Assembly (NCBI GenBank): GCA_041738505.1
Contig: JBGSPQ010000013.1
Span: 55,102 to 119,101, forward strand
Direction: 5' to 3'
Length of the DNA: 64,000 nt
Source of the DNA: JBGSPQ01 sp041738505
GTDB lineage: Bacteria > Patescibacteriota > Gracilibacteria > UBA1369
Under the pieces are notes generated by a model. It ran no database searches. It had not been told where the DNA came from and saw only the letters and a program-made list of their open reading frames with translations. How positions within the stretch are numbered: position 1 is the first letter of the stretch; every line of letters starts with the position of its first letter. Position numbers and translations under genes: made by a program. This document shows, piece after piece, positions 33,371-42,085 of the stretch.

Positions 33371-35446
33371 TTACGAAGATTTGCCACGTTCCGCCATCAC
33401 TTTTTCGGCGACGTTGTTCGGTACTTTTTCGTAGCGGTCAAATTCCATGGAATAATTGGCGCGCCCTTGTGTCATAGACCTTAAGTCTGTGGCGTAGCCG
33501 AACATTTCGGCCAGAGGAACATAGGCGTGAATAACTTTGGCCATACCGCGGTTTGCGGTTTCGTAAATCTGGCCGCGTTTGGAATTGAGGTTGCCCATGA
33601 CGTCACCGAAGTATTCCTCGGGGGAAGTCACTTCCACTTTCATGATAGGTTCAAGTAGTACGGGGCTTGCCGCACGAGCGCCTTTTTGGAAAGCCATTGA
33701 TCCCGCGACTTTAAACGCAAGCTCGGACGAGTCAACGTCATGATATGATCCGTCGTATAATTCCACCGACAGATCAACCATGGGGTAGCCGGCCACGATT
33801 CCGCGGGTCATTGCTTCCTGAATACCTTTGTCAACGGCGGGAATATATTCGCGGGGAATTTTTCCACCGACAACTTTATCAATAAACTGGTAGCCTTTGC
33901 CCGGTTCGTTTGGTATGAGTCTGATAAGTACGTGTCCGTATTGTCCGCGGCCTCCGGATTGTTTTGCGTATTTTTCCTCGGCTTTGACTTCATTCTGGAT
34001 GGTTTCTCTGTATGCCACCTGCGGTCGGCCGATATTGGCCTCCACTTTGAATTCACGTCTCATGCGGTCAACAATGATATCAAGATGAAGTTCTCCCATT
34101 CCGGAAATAAGGGTTTGGCTGGTTTCCTGATCGGTCTGAACGCGGAAAGTGGGATCTTCCTCCGCAAGTTTCTGGAGAGCGAGTCCCATTTTCTCCTGGT
34201 CGGCTTTGGTTTTGGGCTCTATGGCAATCTGGATAACCGGTTCAGGGAAGGTGATTGATTCAAGAATGATGGGGTGTTTTTCGTCGCAGAGCGTTTGTCC
34301 GGTGCGGGCCTCTTTAAGACCTACAACCGCCGCGATGCCTCCGGCTATTAATGATTTGATTTCTTTTCTGTCGTTGGCATGCATCTGCAAAAGGCGGCTG
34401 ATGCGTTCTTTGTTGCCGGTGGAAGTGTTAAGAACGTAACTTCCGGAATCCAGTTTTCCCGAATAAACACGGAAAAACGCCAGTTTACCCACAAACGGAT
34501 CGGTCATGATTTTAAATATAAGAGCGGAGAAAGGGGCGTTTTCGTCGGCAGGCCTTTCTTCTTCCTGGTCGTTGTCGGGGTTGATTCCTTTGATAGCCGG
34601 TACGTCCAGAGGGGAGGGAAGATAGTCGTTTACGGCATCAAGCATTTTTTGCACGCCCTTGTTGGCAAGCGAGCTTCCGCAAAAAACGGGATATAGTTCA
34701 ACCTTGATGACCGCTTTCCTTAGACCGGCTTTAAGTTCCTCCACGGAAATTTCTTCTCCGTTCAGGTATTTTTCCAGCAGGTTGTCGTTGTGTTCGGAAA
34801 TTTTTTCCACCAGTTTTGCTCTGTATTCCTCCGTTTGAGCCTTAAGATCTTCCGGAATGGGTATTTCAACAATGTTTTCACCGTGTACCCCTTCAAAGGT
34901 GAAGGCTTTTTGTTCCATCAGATCCACAACTCCTTTGAATTCGTTTTCAAGGCCGATTGGTAACTGGTATGCGACGGCGTCGGGGGAAAGTCTGTCATGA
35001 ATGGATTTGAGACTCATAAAAAAGTCGGCACCGATTTTGTCCATCTTATTAATAAAGGCCATTCTGGGAACGCTGTATTTGTCGGCCTGTCTCCATACCG
35101 TTTCTGACTGCGGTTCCACGCCCTGTGATCCGTCAAAAACCACCACGCCTCCGTCAAGAACCCTCAATGATCGTTCCACTTCGGCGGTAAAGTCCACGTG
35201 TCCGGGAGTATCAATAATATTATAGGTACAATCTTTCCAGGTGCAGGTTGTGGCGGCGGAAGTAATTGTGATTCCGCGTTCGCGCTCCTGTTCCATCCAG
35301 TCCATGGTTGCGGCTCCCTCGTGTACCTCTCCGATTTTATAGTTGATTCCCGTATAAAAAAGAACGCGTTCGGTGGTTGTGGTTTTTCCCGCGTCTATAT
35401 GCGCGATGATTCCGAAGTTCCGTAATTTTCTTAGGTCGTCTGACAT
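33371..35446 (-). CDS. fusA: elongation factor G
   Basis: Translocase GTPase, about 691 residues. It starts SDDLRKLRNFGIIAHIDAGKTTTTERVL, with switch I RGITITSAATTC, DTPGHVDFT, NKMDK, then domains II-V ending AEMFGYATDLRSMTQGRANYSMEFDRY. The ATG at 35446 matches the family N-terminus; an in-frame start 54 bp upstream would fall in the leader hairpin. It is the first gene of the translation run here, whereas rpsL and rpsG, its usual str partners, are 17 kb away with rpoBC. Confidence 0.97.
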   Translation of the reverse strand: MSDDLRKLRNFGIIAHIDAGKTTTTERVLFYTGINYKIGEVHEGAATMDWMEQERERGITITSAATTCTWKDCTYNIIDTPGHVDFTAEVERSLRVLDGGVVVFDGSQGVEPQSETVWRQADKYSVPRMAFINKMDKIGADFFMSLKSIHDRLSPDAVAYQLPIGLENEFKGVVDLMEQKAFTFEGVHGENIVEIPIPEDLKAQTEEYRAKLVEKISEHNDNLLEKYLNGEEISVEELKAGLRKAVIKVELYPVFCGSSLANKGVQKMLDAVNDYLPSPLDVPAIKGINPDNDQEEERPADENAPFSALIFKIMTDPFVGKLAFFRVYSGKLDSGSYVLNTSTGNKERISRLLQMHANDRKEIKSLIAGGIAAVVGLKEARTGQTLCDEKHPIILESITFPEPVIQIAIEPKTKADQEKMGLALQKLAEEDPTFRVQTDQETSQTLISGMGELHLDIIVDRMRREFKVEANIGRPQVAYRETIQNEVKAEEKYAKQSGGRGQYGHVLIRLIPNEPGKGYQFIDKVVGGKIPREYIPAVDKGIQEAMTRGIVAGYPMVDLSVELYDGSYHDVDSSELAFKVAGSMAFQKGARAASPVLLEPIMKVEVTSPEEYFGDVMGNLNSKRGQIYETANRGMAKVIHAYVPLAEMFGYATDLRSMTQGRANYSMEFDRYEKVPNNVAEKVMAERGKSS

Positions 35447-35482
35447 TGGATTGAGGGTGAAACTAATAAATAATGCCTTAAT

Positions 35483-35525
35483 AAAGCCCTCGGCACGCAT
35501 GAGTTAATCAGCGCTTGAGGGCTTT
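35483..35525 (-). promoter_or_regulatory. 5' leader hairpin of fusA
   Basis: AAAGCCCTC (35525-35517 read on the minus strand) pairs perfectly with GAGGGCTTT (35491-35483) over a 25-nt loop. It begins a few bases after the -10 box, so the mRNA would start almost at the stem. It could protect the 5' end or control fusA expression. Confidence 0.5.
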
Positions 35526-35528
35526 GGT

Positions 35529-35556
35529 ATTATATTTGCTCAACATTGAAAGTCAA
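35529..35556 (-). promoter_or_regulatory. strong promoter for fusA and the ribosomal run
   Basis: Minus strand TTGACT (35556-35551), 16-bp spacer, perfect TATAAT (35534-35529). The leader to the fusA ATG is about 75 nt. This is the best promoter upstream of the 20-kb fusA-to-rpsI block. Confidence 0.75.
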
Positions 35557-35562
35557 GGGAGA

Positions 35563-36582
35563 TTAAATTTTGGGAAATCCCACTTTATATTTTACCTTAA
35601 AGTATTCGTCTTCAATTTCTCCGACAAGTTCTTCTATGATGTCCTCAAGTGTGATTATACCCACGTGCCGGTCGCGGTTGTCTTCTATGACGGCAATATG
35701 GATGTGATTCTTCTGCATTTCGGAAAAAGCGTTGGTGATATGCGTGGCAACGTTAAAGATTATGGGTTTTCTCATCAGTTTTATTATGGATCCGCGTTCT
35801 TTGTCATGTAAATCTTTGGAGTAGATTACTCCGATGATCCGATTTTGCTTATTGATTATGGGGATGCGTGTAAATCCGCTGTGAACAACAATGGCTTTGG
35901 CTTTCAGAAAAGTGGTGTCTTCCGGGATGGTGAGTACGCTTTTTAGCGGTACCATTATATCCCGGGTTTTTTTCTCTCCGAATTGGAATACTTTATGAAT
36001 GATATCTTTTTCTATCACTTTCAATATTCCTTCGCTGTGTCCGAGTGAAGCCATTTCCGCGATGCTTTCTTCCGATACCAGAATTTCTTTACGTCTATGT
36101 TTGATTCCCTGAAATCTCAGGACGGTGCGGGTCAGTACAATGAACAGTGTAATTATCGGGCTGATTATTTTTATAAAGTAGTAAAGGATTTTTGATCTTT
36201 TTATAGCGATGTTTTCGCTGTCTTTGATGGCGCGGGACTTGGGCGTGATTTCGCCGAACATGATTATCAGAAAAGTGATTGTTCCCATTGCTATGGAAAC
36301 GCCGATGGTATTAAACAGAGCATCCGCCTGAATTGCCACAACCGCGGACAGGGTAATATTTACCAGATTGTTTCCTATCAGAATGGCGATAATTGTCCGG
36401 TTCATTTTTTTGCGCAGTTTCAAAATAAACTTGATGTTTTTAACATCACGTTTTTTCATGTTCGCGATCTGGACGAGATTCAGGTGGGTTAAAGCGGTTT
36501 CGGCTCCCGAAAACCAGCCCGATATAAATATCAGGGATGAAATAAAGGTGATTGTAAGAACTATTTGGGCCGGGTTATCCAT
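35563..36582 (-). CDS. CNNM/CorC-type membrane protein (DUF21 plus CBS pair)
   Basis: A 339-residue inner-membrane protein. The N-terminal DUF21 domain has about four hydrophobic segments (roughly 8-30, 57-80, 90-115, 125-150) with SGWFSGAETALTHLN and MFGEITPKSRAI. A CBS pair follows (TRDIMVPLKSVLTIPEDTTF, VIYSKDLHD, HIAVIEDNRDRHVGIITLEDIIEELVGEI). It lacks the C-terminal CorC_HlyC domain of longer relatives. CNNM proteins are linked to Mg2+ efflux; hemolysin C is an old label. It is co-transcribed with the SpeG-like gene 18 bp upstream. Confidence 0.88.
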   Translation of the reverse strand: MDNPAQIVLTITFISSLIFISGWFSGAETALTHLNLVQIANMKKRDVKNIKFILKLRKKMNRTIIAILIGNNLVNITLSAVVAIQADALFNTIGVSIAMGTITFLIIMFGEITPKSRAIKDSENIAIKRSKILYYFIKIISPIITLFIVLTRTVLRFQGIKHRRKEILVSEESIAEMASLGHSEGILKVIEKDIIHKVFQFGEKKTRDIMVPLKSVLTIPEDTTFLKAKAIVVHSGFTRIPIINKQNRIIGVIYSKDLHDKERGSIIKLMRKPIIFNVATHITNAFSEMQKNHIHIAVIEDNRDRHVGIITLEDIIEELVGEIEDEYFKVKYKVGFPKI

Positions 36583-36600
36583 TTATTTTCTTTTGTTCTT

Positions 36601-37155
36601 TTATGCTAATCCGAATTCTTTGATAAATTTGCTGCGGTGTTTCTTCCATGTTGTTTTGAACAGGTACATTCTTAAAACGTCAACGTATTCACCGTTTACA
36701 TAATATTGTTTTTTGAGTAGAGCTTCTTTTTTGAAACCCGCATAGTCATATATTTTTCTTCCGGCAAGATTTTCAGGATCCACCAGCAAATATACTTTAA
36801 AAATGTTAAGAATATCAAATGCATATTTGATCCCCAGGATAAATCCTTCTTTGCCGAATCCTTTTCCTTGTTGTTTTTCGTCAATGATTATGTCTATTTC
36901 GCAGTTGCGGTTGATTTCATCTATTTCCACCAATTCAAGAACTCCGATACTTTCATGGTTCGTGTTTTCAAGAACAAATCGTCTTTCACTCAAGTTGTGA
37001 ATGTGTTTTTCAAAAAGGTCATCCAGTTCTCGCAGGGTTTCATAAGGTTCTTCAAAGAAGTAGCTCATGCTACGGCTGTCGTTATACAGTTTATGTAAAA
37101 AGGGAAGGTCGGTGTTTTCCAGCGCTCTTAAGCTTAGATTCTTGCTTTTGATCAT
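36601..37155 (-). CDS. speG: SpeG-like spermidine/diamine N-acetyltransferase
   Basis: A 184-residue GNAT enzyme closely resembling E. coli SpeG. FFEEPYETLRELDDLFEKHI covers the SpeG allosteric polyamine-site acidic cluster. ERRFVLEN, GVLELVEIDEINRNCEI, the acetyl-CoA loop QQGKGFG, and VDPENLAGRKIYDYAGF complete the fold. It would acetylate spermidine or spermine to relieve polyamine excess. The last ~20 basic residues (KKHRSKFIKEFGLA) differ from SpeG. It leads a two-gene operon with the CNNM protein behind a good promoter; both may serve cation/polyamine balance (inference). Confidence 0.8.
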   Translation of the reverse strand: MIKSKNLSLRALENTDLPFLHKLYNDSRSMSYFFEEPYETLRELDDLFEKHIHNLSERRFVLENTNHESIGVLELVEIDEINRNCEIDIIIDEKQQGKGFGKEGFILGIKYAFDILNIFKVYLLVDPENLAGRKIYDYAGFKKEALLKKQYYVNGEYVDVLRMYLFKTTWKKHRSKFIKEFGLA

Positions 37156-37189
37156 GGATGGGTTTGTGGTTTTTATAAATACGAATAGT

Positions 37190-37218
37190 ATTATGTACCG
37201 TAACCCTTACTGAGTCAA
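37190..37218 (-). promoter_or_regulatory. promoter for the speG-CNNM operon
   Basis: Minus strand TTGACT (37218-37213), 17-bp spacer, CATAAT (37195-37190), 35 bp before the ATG. It is divergent from the promoter at 37254. Confidence 0.65.
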
Positions 37219-37253
37219 GTGTAGAAGTTCGAGAGGGTTTTTGTAATGGGGTA

Positions 37254-37281
37254 TTGACGTACGTTATTAATAATGTATGAT
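37254..37281 (+). promoter_or_regulatory. promoter for the 615-residue unknown gene
   Basis: TTGACG at 37254-37259, 16-bp spacer, TATGAT at 37276-37281, 22 bp before the ATG at 37304. Confidence 0.65.
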
Positions 37282-37303
37282 TTGCTCCATTTTTAAATAA
37301 TTT

Positions 37304-39151
37304 ATGACCACTCCAAAAAATTTGCAGGATGTTCCTTTGAGTAGGGTTAAATTACCTCAGGATGATTTGTTTTATGAAGTGCCCGATATTAAGGGTGTGA
37401 AAGGGCGTTTTAATTCCATATCCGGTGAGTATCTTGAAAAACGGCTGGATTATTTGATTTCACGCCTTCAACAAAGGGTGATGATGACGACGGCGAAGCA
37501 TCTTTCCACTTACAGAAAGCCGGCTCTTAGAAAAGTTGAGGAAATCAGAGGCAAAATTTTTGATGCGATTGCCGGGCTGAATCAGGGTGAAATAAAGAAT
37601 CAAGAAAGTCTGGGTGAATTTTGCGGGGTTGTGGACTCCGCGGTTGATGCTTATAAAAGTGAACATGAAGGTACGGTTCACGGCAGTCAGCGTATTTTGC
37701 AGATGTTTGTTGAGGAGGAGCGCAAAGTGATAAAGGCATTGGTGAAACTGGAGGCTGCCAAGAAGCCGAAAAGCGAAGAACATAAAGAAGCCGAAAATTT
37801 GCTGGCGGATATCGGGGAATTGTTGCTCCTGAAGGATGGATTGTCGGCTGATTTGACCAAAGCTAATAAAGGGGAAAGCGATTTTAGTGAATCTATTAAA
37901 TATATTCTGGCAAATTTTGAGGCAATACTTTATTTATTGGAAAAATTTTCTTCACCCGATGAAATAAACAAATTGCCCGGGGGAGTGCAAGTGGCGGTGA
38001 TTGATGAGATTGAAAAGCTGTTATCACAACTGACGCGGTTTAAGGAGCATGTTTTTGCGGCAAGAAAGATGAAAAAGGATTTTGAAACATATGACAAAAC
38101 AATTGACAGGTTGAGAGCGGGAATAGGGTATTTTAGCGGGTTGGTGCATTATAGAGGCAGAGTAGACTTAAGTGATGTTGAGAGAGAATTAACGGGGATG
38201 AAGGATGATCTGGAAGAAGTCGATCTTATTATTAAAGATACGGGCCGCAGGGCGGAAGATATTCTTGTGAAAGCGGATGTGGTTTTTCAGATAAATGCTC
38301 TTAGAAACGCGATTAAGAAATCGTTGGATATTTTTCCCGAAGATGATTCTCATTTATTGGATCTTTTTGAAAACGGAGGAAGTGTTCCGGCGGAGGTTGG
38401 TGCGAGGGGTCGGGCTGTGGAGCCGAAGGTTGACGTTGCTCAAGGTTCCGTACGTAATTTTATAGATCAGTCCGAAACCGGAGTTATTGTTGAATTTGAT
38501 AATCGCGAACCGGGTGAGGATGAGGGTGAGGTTGATGATGATAAGGAAAAGGATGAGGAGGATGACAAGGTTGAGGTGGCAGGAAGCGCCAGAAAGCTTT
38601 TCCGATGGAATAATGTGGAGTCCGATTATGCGGCCGCCGAAGTGAGAAGGCGTTTGTGTACCAATTCTTTATTAAGTGATTTGGCGGACAACGGTCGATG
38701 GCTGGATTTTAGGCTGGTATTGGAGTTGATGACACTGCGGGATTTTCAAAAACTTGGTTTGTCGAGCAGTTGTATTGGATCCGCAAAGGCCTTGTTTCAG
38801 TCCAAAGAGGAGTTGATTGAAAGGTGTTTTCCGGAAATGTCCGGTTTGGAAGCCGTGTACCCATCAACTCAAATGACCGGAAAAAGTGCGCCCAGGTTTA
38901 GATGGAGTTCTGATAATAAAACCGCGGAAGAGATTCAAAAGGAAATAAAAACAAGGATGTTCGGCGGATGGCCTCTTTTAAAGGAATTGTATGAAGCTCA
39001 AAGATGGCAGGAGTTAAAATACTTGTTTGATAAATTTACAGTTTCCACGGTAGCTGTTTTTAGAATCAGAACAAAGTGTATAGGTTCGGAAAAAGCACCA
39101 TATGCGACTTTACCAAGTATGCTGAAAGATGTCTTCCCCGAAGTATACTAG
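37304..39151 (+). CDS. unknown protein: coiled-coil region plus duplicated C-terminal domain
   Basis: 615 residues, soluble, no family recognised. Residues ~45-370 are long charged helices, probably coiled coils. An acidic linker lies at ~403-425 (DDDKEKDEEDDK). The last 186 residues are two copies of one ~80-residue domain, at ~430-510 and ~530-615. Each opens with FRW, has a central W in GRW/QRW followed by a hydrophobic helix, then CIGSxKA (C490 and C592), and ends near FPE. The spacing is 100 residues between copies. The conserved CIGSxKA could be a ligand or contact loop. It is a single gene behind a good promoter and convergent with thioredoxin. Confidence 0.7.
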   Translation: MTTPKNLQDVPLSRVKLPQDDLFYEVPDIKGVKGRFNSISGEYLEKRLDYLISRLQQRVMMTTAKHLSTYRKPALRKVEEIRGKIFDAIAGLNQGEIKNQESLGEFCGVVDSAVDAYKSEHEGTVHGSQRILQMFVEEERKVIKALVKLEAAKKPKSEEHKEAENLLADIGELLLLKDGLSADLTKANKGESDFSESIKYILANFEAILYLLEKFSSPDEINKLPGGVQVAVIDEIEKLLSQLTRFKEHVFAARKMKKDFETYDKTIDRLRAGIGYFSGLVHYRGRVDLSDVERELTGMKDDLEEVDLIIKDTGRRAEDILVKADVVFQINALRNAIKKSLDIFPEDDSHLLDLFENGGSVPAEVGARGRAVEPKVDVAQGSVRNFIDQSETGVIVEFDNREPGEDEGEVDDDKEKDEEDDKVEVAGSARKLFRWNNVESDYAAAEVRRRLCTNSLLSDLADNGRWLDFRLVLELMTLRDFQKLGLSSSCIGSAKALFQSKEELIERCFPEMSGLEAVYPSTQMTGKSAPRFRWSSDNKTAEEIQKEIKTRMFGGWPLLKELYEAQRWQELKYLFDKFTVSTVAVFRIRTKCIGSEKAPYATLPSMLKDVFPEVY

Positions 39152-39180
39152 ATTTAGTTGTTAAGTGCGGCGGTGTTTGA

Positions 39181-39504
39181 TCATGCGTGGGCGGCCAAGG
39201 CCTGCTCCAAAACCGGTTGGGACTGTACGCCGACCATTTTGTGCACCGGTGCGCCGTTGCGGAAAATCATTAACGTGGGGATGCTCATTACGCCGTATTT
39301 GTAGGCGGTCATTCCCGATTCTTCGGTGTCCAGTTTGCCAATGCGGGCGCTTTCACCGATTGAATCCGAGAGTTTGTCGATTATGGGGGCCTGCATCATG
39401 CAGGGGCCGCACCATCCGGCAAAGAAATCCACAAGAACGGGTTTTTCTTTTGAGGCTTCTATAACTTCGGTCTGAAAGTTGGTATCCGTGAAGTGTTTGG
39501 TCAT
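39181..39504 (-). CDS. trxA: thioredoxin
   Basis: A 107-residue thioredoxin with the active site FFAGWCGPCMMQAP (CGPC), cis-Pro in VMSIPTLMIFRNG, and no signal peptide, so cytosolic disulfide reduction is expected. It follows the CsoR-family gene by 33 bp on the same strand, which suggests joint control of a thiol or sulfur-stress response. Confidence 0.95.
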   Translation of the reverse strand: MTKHFTDTNFQTEVIEASKEKPVLVDFFAGWCGPCMMQAPIIDKLSDSIGESARIGKLDTEESGMTAYKYGVMSIPTLMIFRNGAPVHKMVGVQSQPVLEQALAAHA

Positions 39505-39537
39505 GATATGGGTATTAAATGTTAAATATTATTTGTT

Positions 39538-39786
39538 TCAATTGATACAAGTGACCTCTTTAAAGAACTTTTTGCAGAGATCCTCTTTGGACTGTTTGTC
39601 CTTGCATTTGCCGATACAGGACATGAATTGGGTTTCCATGTATTTGTTCATGAGTGAGTTGAATGCGGATTTGGCGGCTTTCATCTGGATGATCACTTCA
39701 AAGCAGTCGCGGTCGTTTTCCATCATTTCCTTTAGCCCGTTCATCTGGCCGATGATGTTGTTGATGAGTTGTTGGTCGGTTTTCAT
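39538..39786 (-). CDS. CsoR/RcnR (DUF156) family repressor, histidine ligand missing
   Basis: An 82-residue all-helical repressor. DQQLINNIIGQMNGLKEMMENDRDC aligns with the CsoR N-terminal helix, and the two regulatory cysteines are spaced as in M. tuberculosis CsoR (29 apart, DRDC and FMSC). The copper-ligand His four residues before the second Cys is Gln here, the pattern of non-copper members such as the persulfide sensor CstR. Extra cysteines follow (IGKCKDK, DLCKK, VTC). The ATG at 39786 is used because a GTG 36 bp upstream lies in the promoter. It is probably autoregulated via the overlapping palindrome and co-transcribed with thioredoxin. Confidence 0.82.
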   Translation of the reverse strand: MKTDQQLINNIIGQMNGLKEMMENDRDCFEVIIQMKAAKSAFNSLMNKYMETQFMSCIGKCKDKQSKEDLCKKFFKEVTCIN

Positions 39787-39818
39787 ATGTTTTTTTAAGC
39801 ATGATTCAAGTCTAGCAT

Positions 39819-39838
39819 ACACCCCTAGGGGGTGTCAA
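39819..39838 (-). promoter_or_regulatory. CsoR-type operator overlapping a -35 box
   Basis: A near-palindrome of ACACC, a C/G-rich centre CCTAGG and GGTGT (39819-39835) matches the C/G-tract operators of CsoR-family repressors. The minus-strand -35 TTGACA (39838-39833) runs into it, with TAGACT 18 bp further on. Bound repressor would block polymerase. Confidence 0.65.
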
Positions 39839-39943
39839 TAGGGCTATTCATTATGAAAGTGGATTTGCATATTTTTAAAATCATTTTGTAACGATATATT
39901 TGTGTTTGCGTTGTAACTTGAGCATTATGTTGATGTTGTGTAT

Positions 39944-41719
39944 ATGAAATTCAACTCCAGACGCACAATCAGGCTTTATTTTGATCAGATACTGCTCTAT
40001 AAATGGTGGTCGCTATTGATTTTGGCGGCGCTGTTGATGTCGGTTTTCGCCAGTATGGCGTGGCCGATTGTGGTACGCGAGTTTTTCAGCATTCTTTCGC
40101 AGGGGTGGAATAAAGAGGTTGCCGTTGCGGCTTTGATCGGGATGCTTTTGTGGCTGATGCTTGTGGAGGCTGTGGAATGGACTGGTTGGAGGGCTGTCGG
40201 TTTTACGATGGCTCATATTCAGCCGCGAATGATGGCCAATCTTGCCAACAAGTGTTTCAATTATCTGCATGGTCATTCGCATGCTTTTTTCAGTGATAAT
40301 TTTTCGGGGGCGCTGGTGAAGAGGGTTAACCGCTTTGTGCGCAGTTTTGAAACGATGCACGACCGGCTGATTTTTGACATGATTCCGCTGACGGTTAGAC
40401 TTTTGATTATTATCGCGGTGCTTGCTTATCTGAATTTGTTGTTCGGTCTGGTGATGATTGTCTGGACTGTGCTTTTTTTACTGATCACATGGAAACTTTC
40501 CATGGTGAAGCTGAAGTATGACCTGGCACGGTCAAAAGCGGATACCAGGGTGACGGCGGTGCTTGCCGATACTATTACCAACAGCGACAACGTTAAACTG
40601 TTTGCCGCCAATGAATTTGAGGGGCACAGGTTTAAAGAGGTTACCGATTTCTGGGCGGAGGCGATTTCTCGGTCTTTCAGGCTGCACTCTTTGTTTGACG
40701 GGTTTCAGGCTTTGCTGATGATTGTTCTTGAATTCGTGGTTTTGTATCTGGCAATAAAGTTATGGGAGGTTGATAAGCTGGTACTGGCGGATTTCTTTTT
40801 GATTCAGGCTTATATGTTTGAGACTTTTCATCAATTATGGAATTTCGGCCGCAATATCCGTGATATGTACGAACGGCTTGCGGAGGCCGAAGAAATGACT
40901 CAAATCCTGCATACTCCCCATAAAGTGAGGGACAGAAAAGGGGCCGGGGATTTGATGATACCCAATGGGAATGTTGATTTTAAGAAAGTTACTTTTTCAT
41001 ACGCGAAAAGCGGGGAGTCGGTAATGAAAAATTTGTCCCTGCGCGTGCGTGCGGGCGAAAAGGTTGCTTTGATCGGGCCTTCGGGTGGAGGCAAAACAAC
41101 GCTTATGAAACTGCTATTGCGCCAGTATGATTTGAAGGGAGGGAAGATTGAAATTGACGGCCGGGATATTTCAAAATTCATGCTTAAAAGTTTGCATGAA
41201 AATATCGCGCTGGTGCCGCAGGATCCGATTTTGTTTCACAGGTCTTTATTGGAAAATATCCGTTACGGCAGGAGAGAGGCGACTATGGAGGAAGTTGTCG
41301 CGGCCGCCAAAATGGCTCATTGTGATGAGTTTATTTCGCAGTTGTCCAAGGGATATAATACTTTTGTTGGTGAACGGGGAATCAAGCTTTCGGGCGGACA
41401 GAGGCAAAGGGTGGCGATCGCCCGTGCCATTTTAAGTAATGCGAAGATTCTGATTCTGGATGAAGCGACGAGCAGTCTGGACAGCGAATCGGAAATGCTG
41501 ATTCAAAAGGCACTGGAAAATTTAATGAAACAGAAGACGACTTTTATTGTTGCGCACCGGCTTTCAACCATTATGAAAGCCGACCGGATTTTTGTGCTTC
41601 AGGGCGGGCAAATTGTGGAGTCGGGATCGCACGCGGATTTGGTTAACAAGAAGGGAAGCCTGTACGGCAAACTTTGGGATCTGCAGGTTGGGGGATACCG
41701 GTTGGGTGAAGCATCCTGA
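39944..41719 (+). CDS. ABC exporter, fused membrane and ATPase domains
   Basis: A 591-residue half-transporter of the ABCB/MsbA type. An N-terminal membrane domain with about six helices (roughly 20-300) is followed by an ATPase with Walker A GPSGGGKTT, Q-loop VPQDPILF, signature LSGGQRQRVAIARA, Walker B ILILDEATSSLD and the switch His of VAHRLST. It works as a dimer; the substrate (lipid, peptide or drug) cannot be read. The ATG at 39944 is used rather than a GTG 6 bp upstream. It has no partner gene and converges on the V-ATPase operon. Confidence 0.9.
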   Translation: MKFNSRRTIRLYFDQILLYKWWSLLILAALLMSVFASMAWPIVVREFFSILSQGWNKEVAVAALIGMLLWLMLVEAVEWTGWRAVGFTMAHIQPRMMANLANKCFNYLHGHSHAFFSDNFSGALVKRVNRFVRSFETMHDRLIFDMIPLTVRLLIIIAVLAYLNLLFGLVMIVWTVLFLLITWKLSMVKLKYDLARSKADTRVTAVLADTITNSDNVKLFAANEFEGHRFKEVTDFWAEAISRSFRLHSLFDGFQALLMIVLEFVVLYLAIKLWEVDKLVLADFFLIQAYMFETFHQLWNFGRNIRDMYERLAEAEEMTQILHTPHKVRDRKGAGDLMIPNGNVDFKKVTFSYAKSGESVMKNLSLRVRAGEKVALIGPSGGGKTTLMKLLLRQYDLKGGKIEIDGRDISKFMLKSLHENIALVPQDPILFHRSLLENIRYGRREATMEEVVAAAKMAHCDEFISQLSKGYNTFVGERGIKLSGGQRQRVAIARAILSNAKILILDEATSSLDSESEMLIQKALENLMKQKTTFIVAHRLSTIMKADRIFVLQGGQIVESGSHADLVNKKGSLYGKLWDLQVGGYRLGEAS

Positions 41720-41740
41720 CGAACAGTATTGAAATCCGTT

Positions 41741-42085
41741 TTAACTCCAGTAGCTGTCGAAAATCTGAATGGCGGACAGCATGTTGCGGACGTGGTGGAC
41801 AATCGGCAGGTGGGAGGGGAGTGTGGCCATTCTTTGGGCCATGAAGTTTGGCATCAGATAAAAAGCCACAATTTTGATGCGGGTGTCGGTGGAAAAGCCG
41901 TCGAATATAAGTCTTTCGCAGGCGGGAAGGTTTTTCCGGAAGTTTTCCAGAGTATCTTCGTTTACCTCACCGATTTTTTCCAGGAAAAAATGATACGCCT
42001 CCATGGCCGCGGTGTCGGTGGGGTTTGTTTGAGTGGTGTCTTCCGTTTCCTGAATTTCCGGCGGTGATATTGATTCTTTCATCAT
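41741..42085 (-). CDS. unknown protein, last gene of the V-ATPase operon
   Basis: A 114-residue protein of no recognised family. The first ~30 residues are acidic/Thr/Pro-rich and disordered. The rest is helical, with an aromatic-rich end (FDSYWS). It has no membrane segment. Its ATG overlaps the atpD stop (ATGA), so translation is coupled to the V-ATPase, and a role in assembly, regulation or stator function is possible. That is inference from position only. Confidence 0.6.
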   Translation of the reverse strand: MMKESISPPEIQETEDTTQTNPTDTAAMEAYHFFLEKIGEVNEDTLENFRKNLPACERLIFDGFSTDTRIKIVAFYLMPNFMAQRMATLPSHLPIVHHVRNMLSAIQIFDSYWS

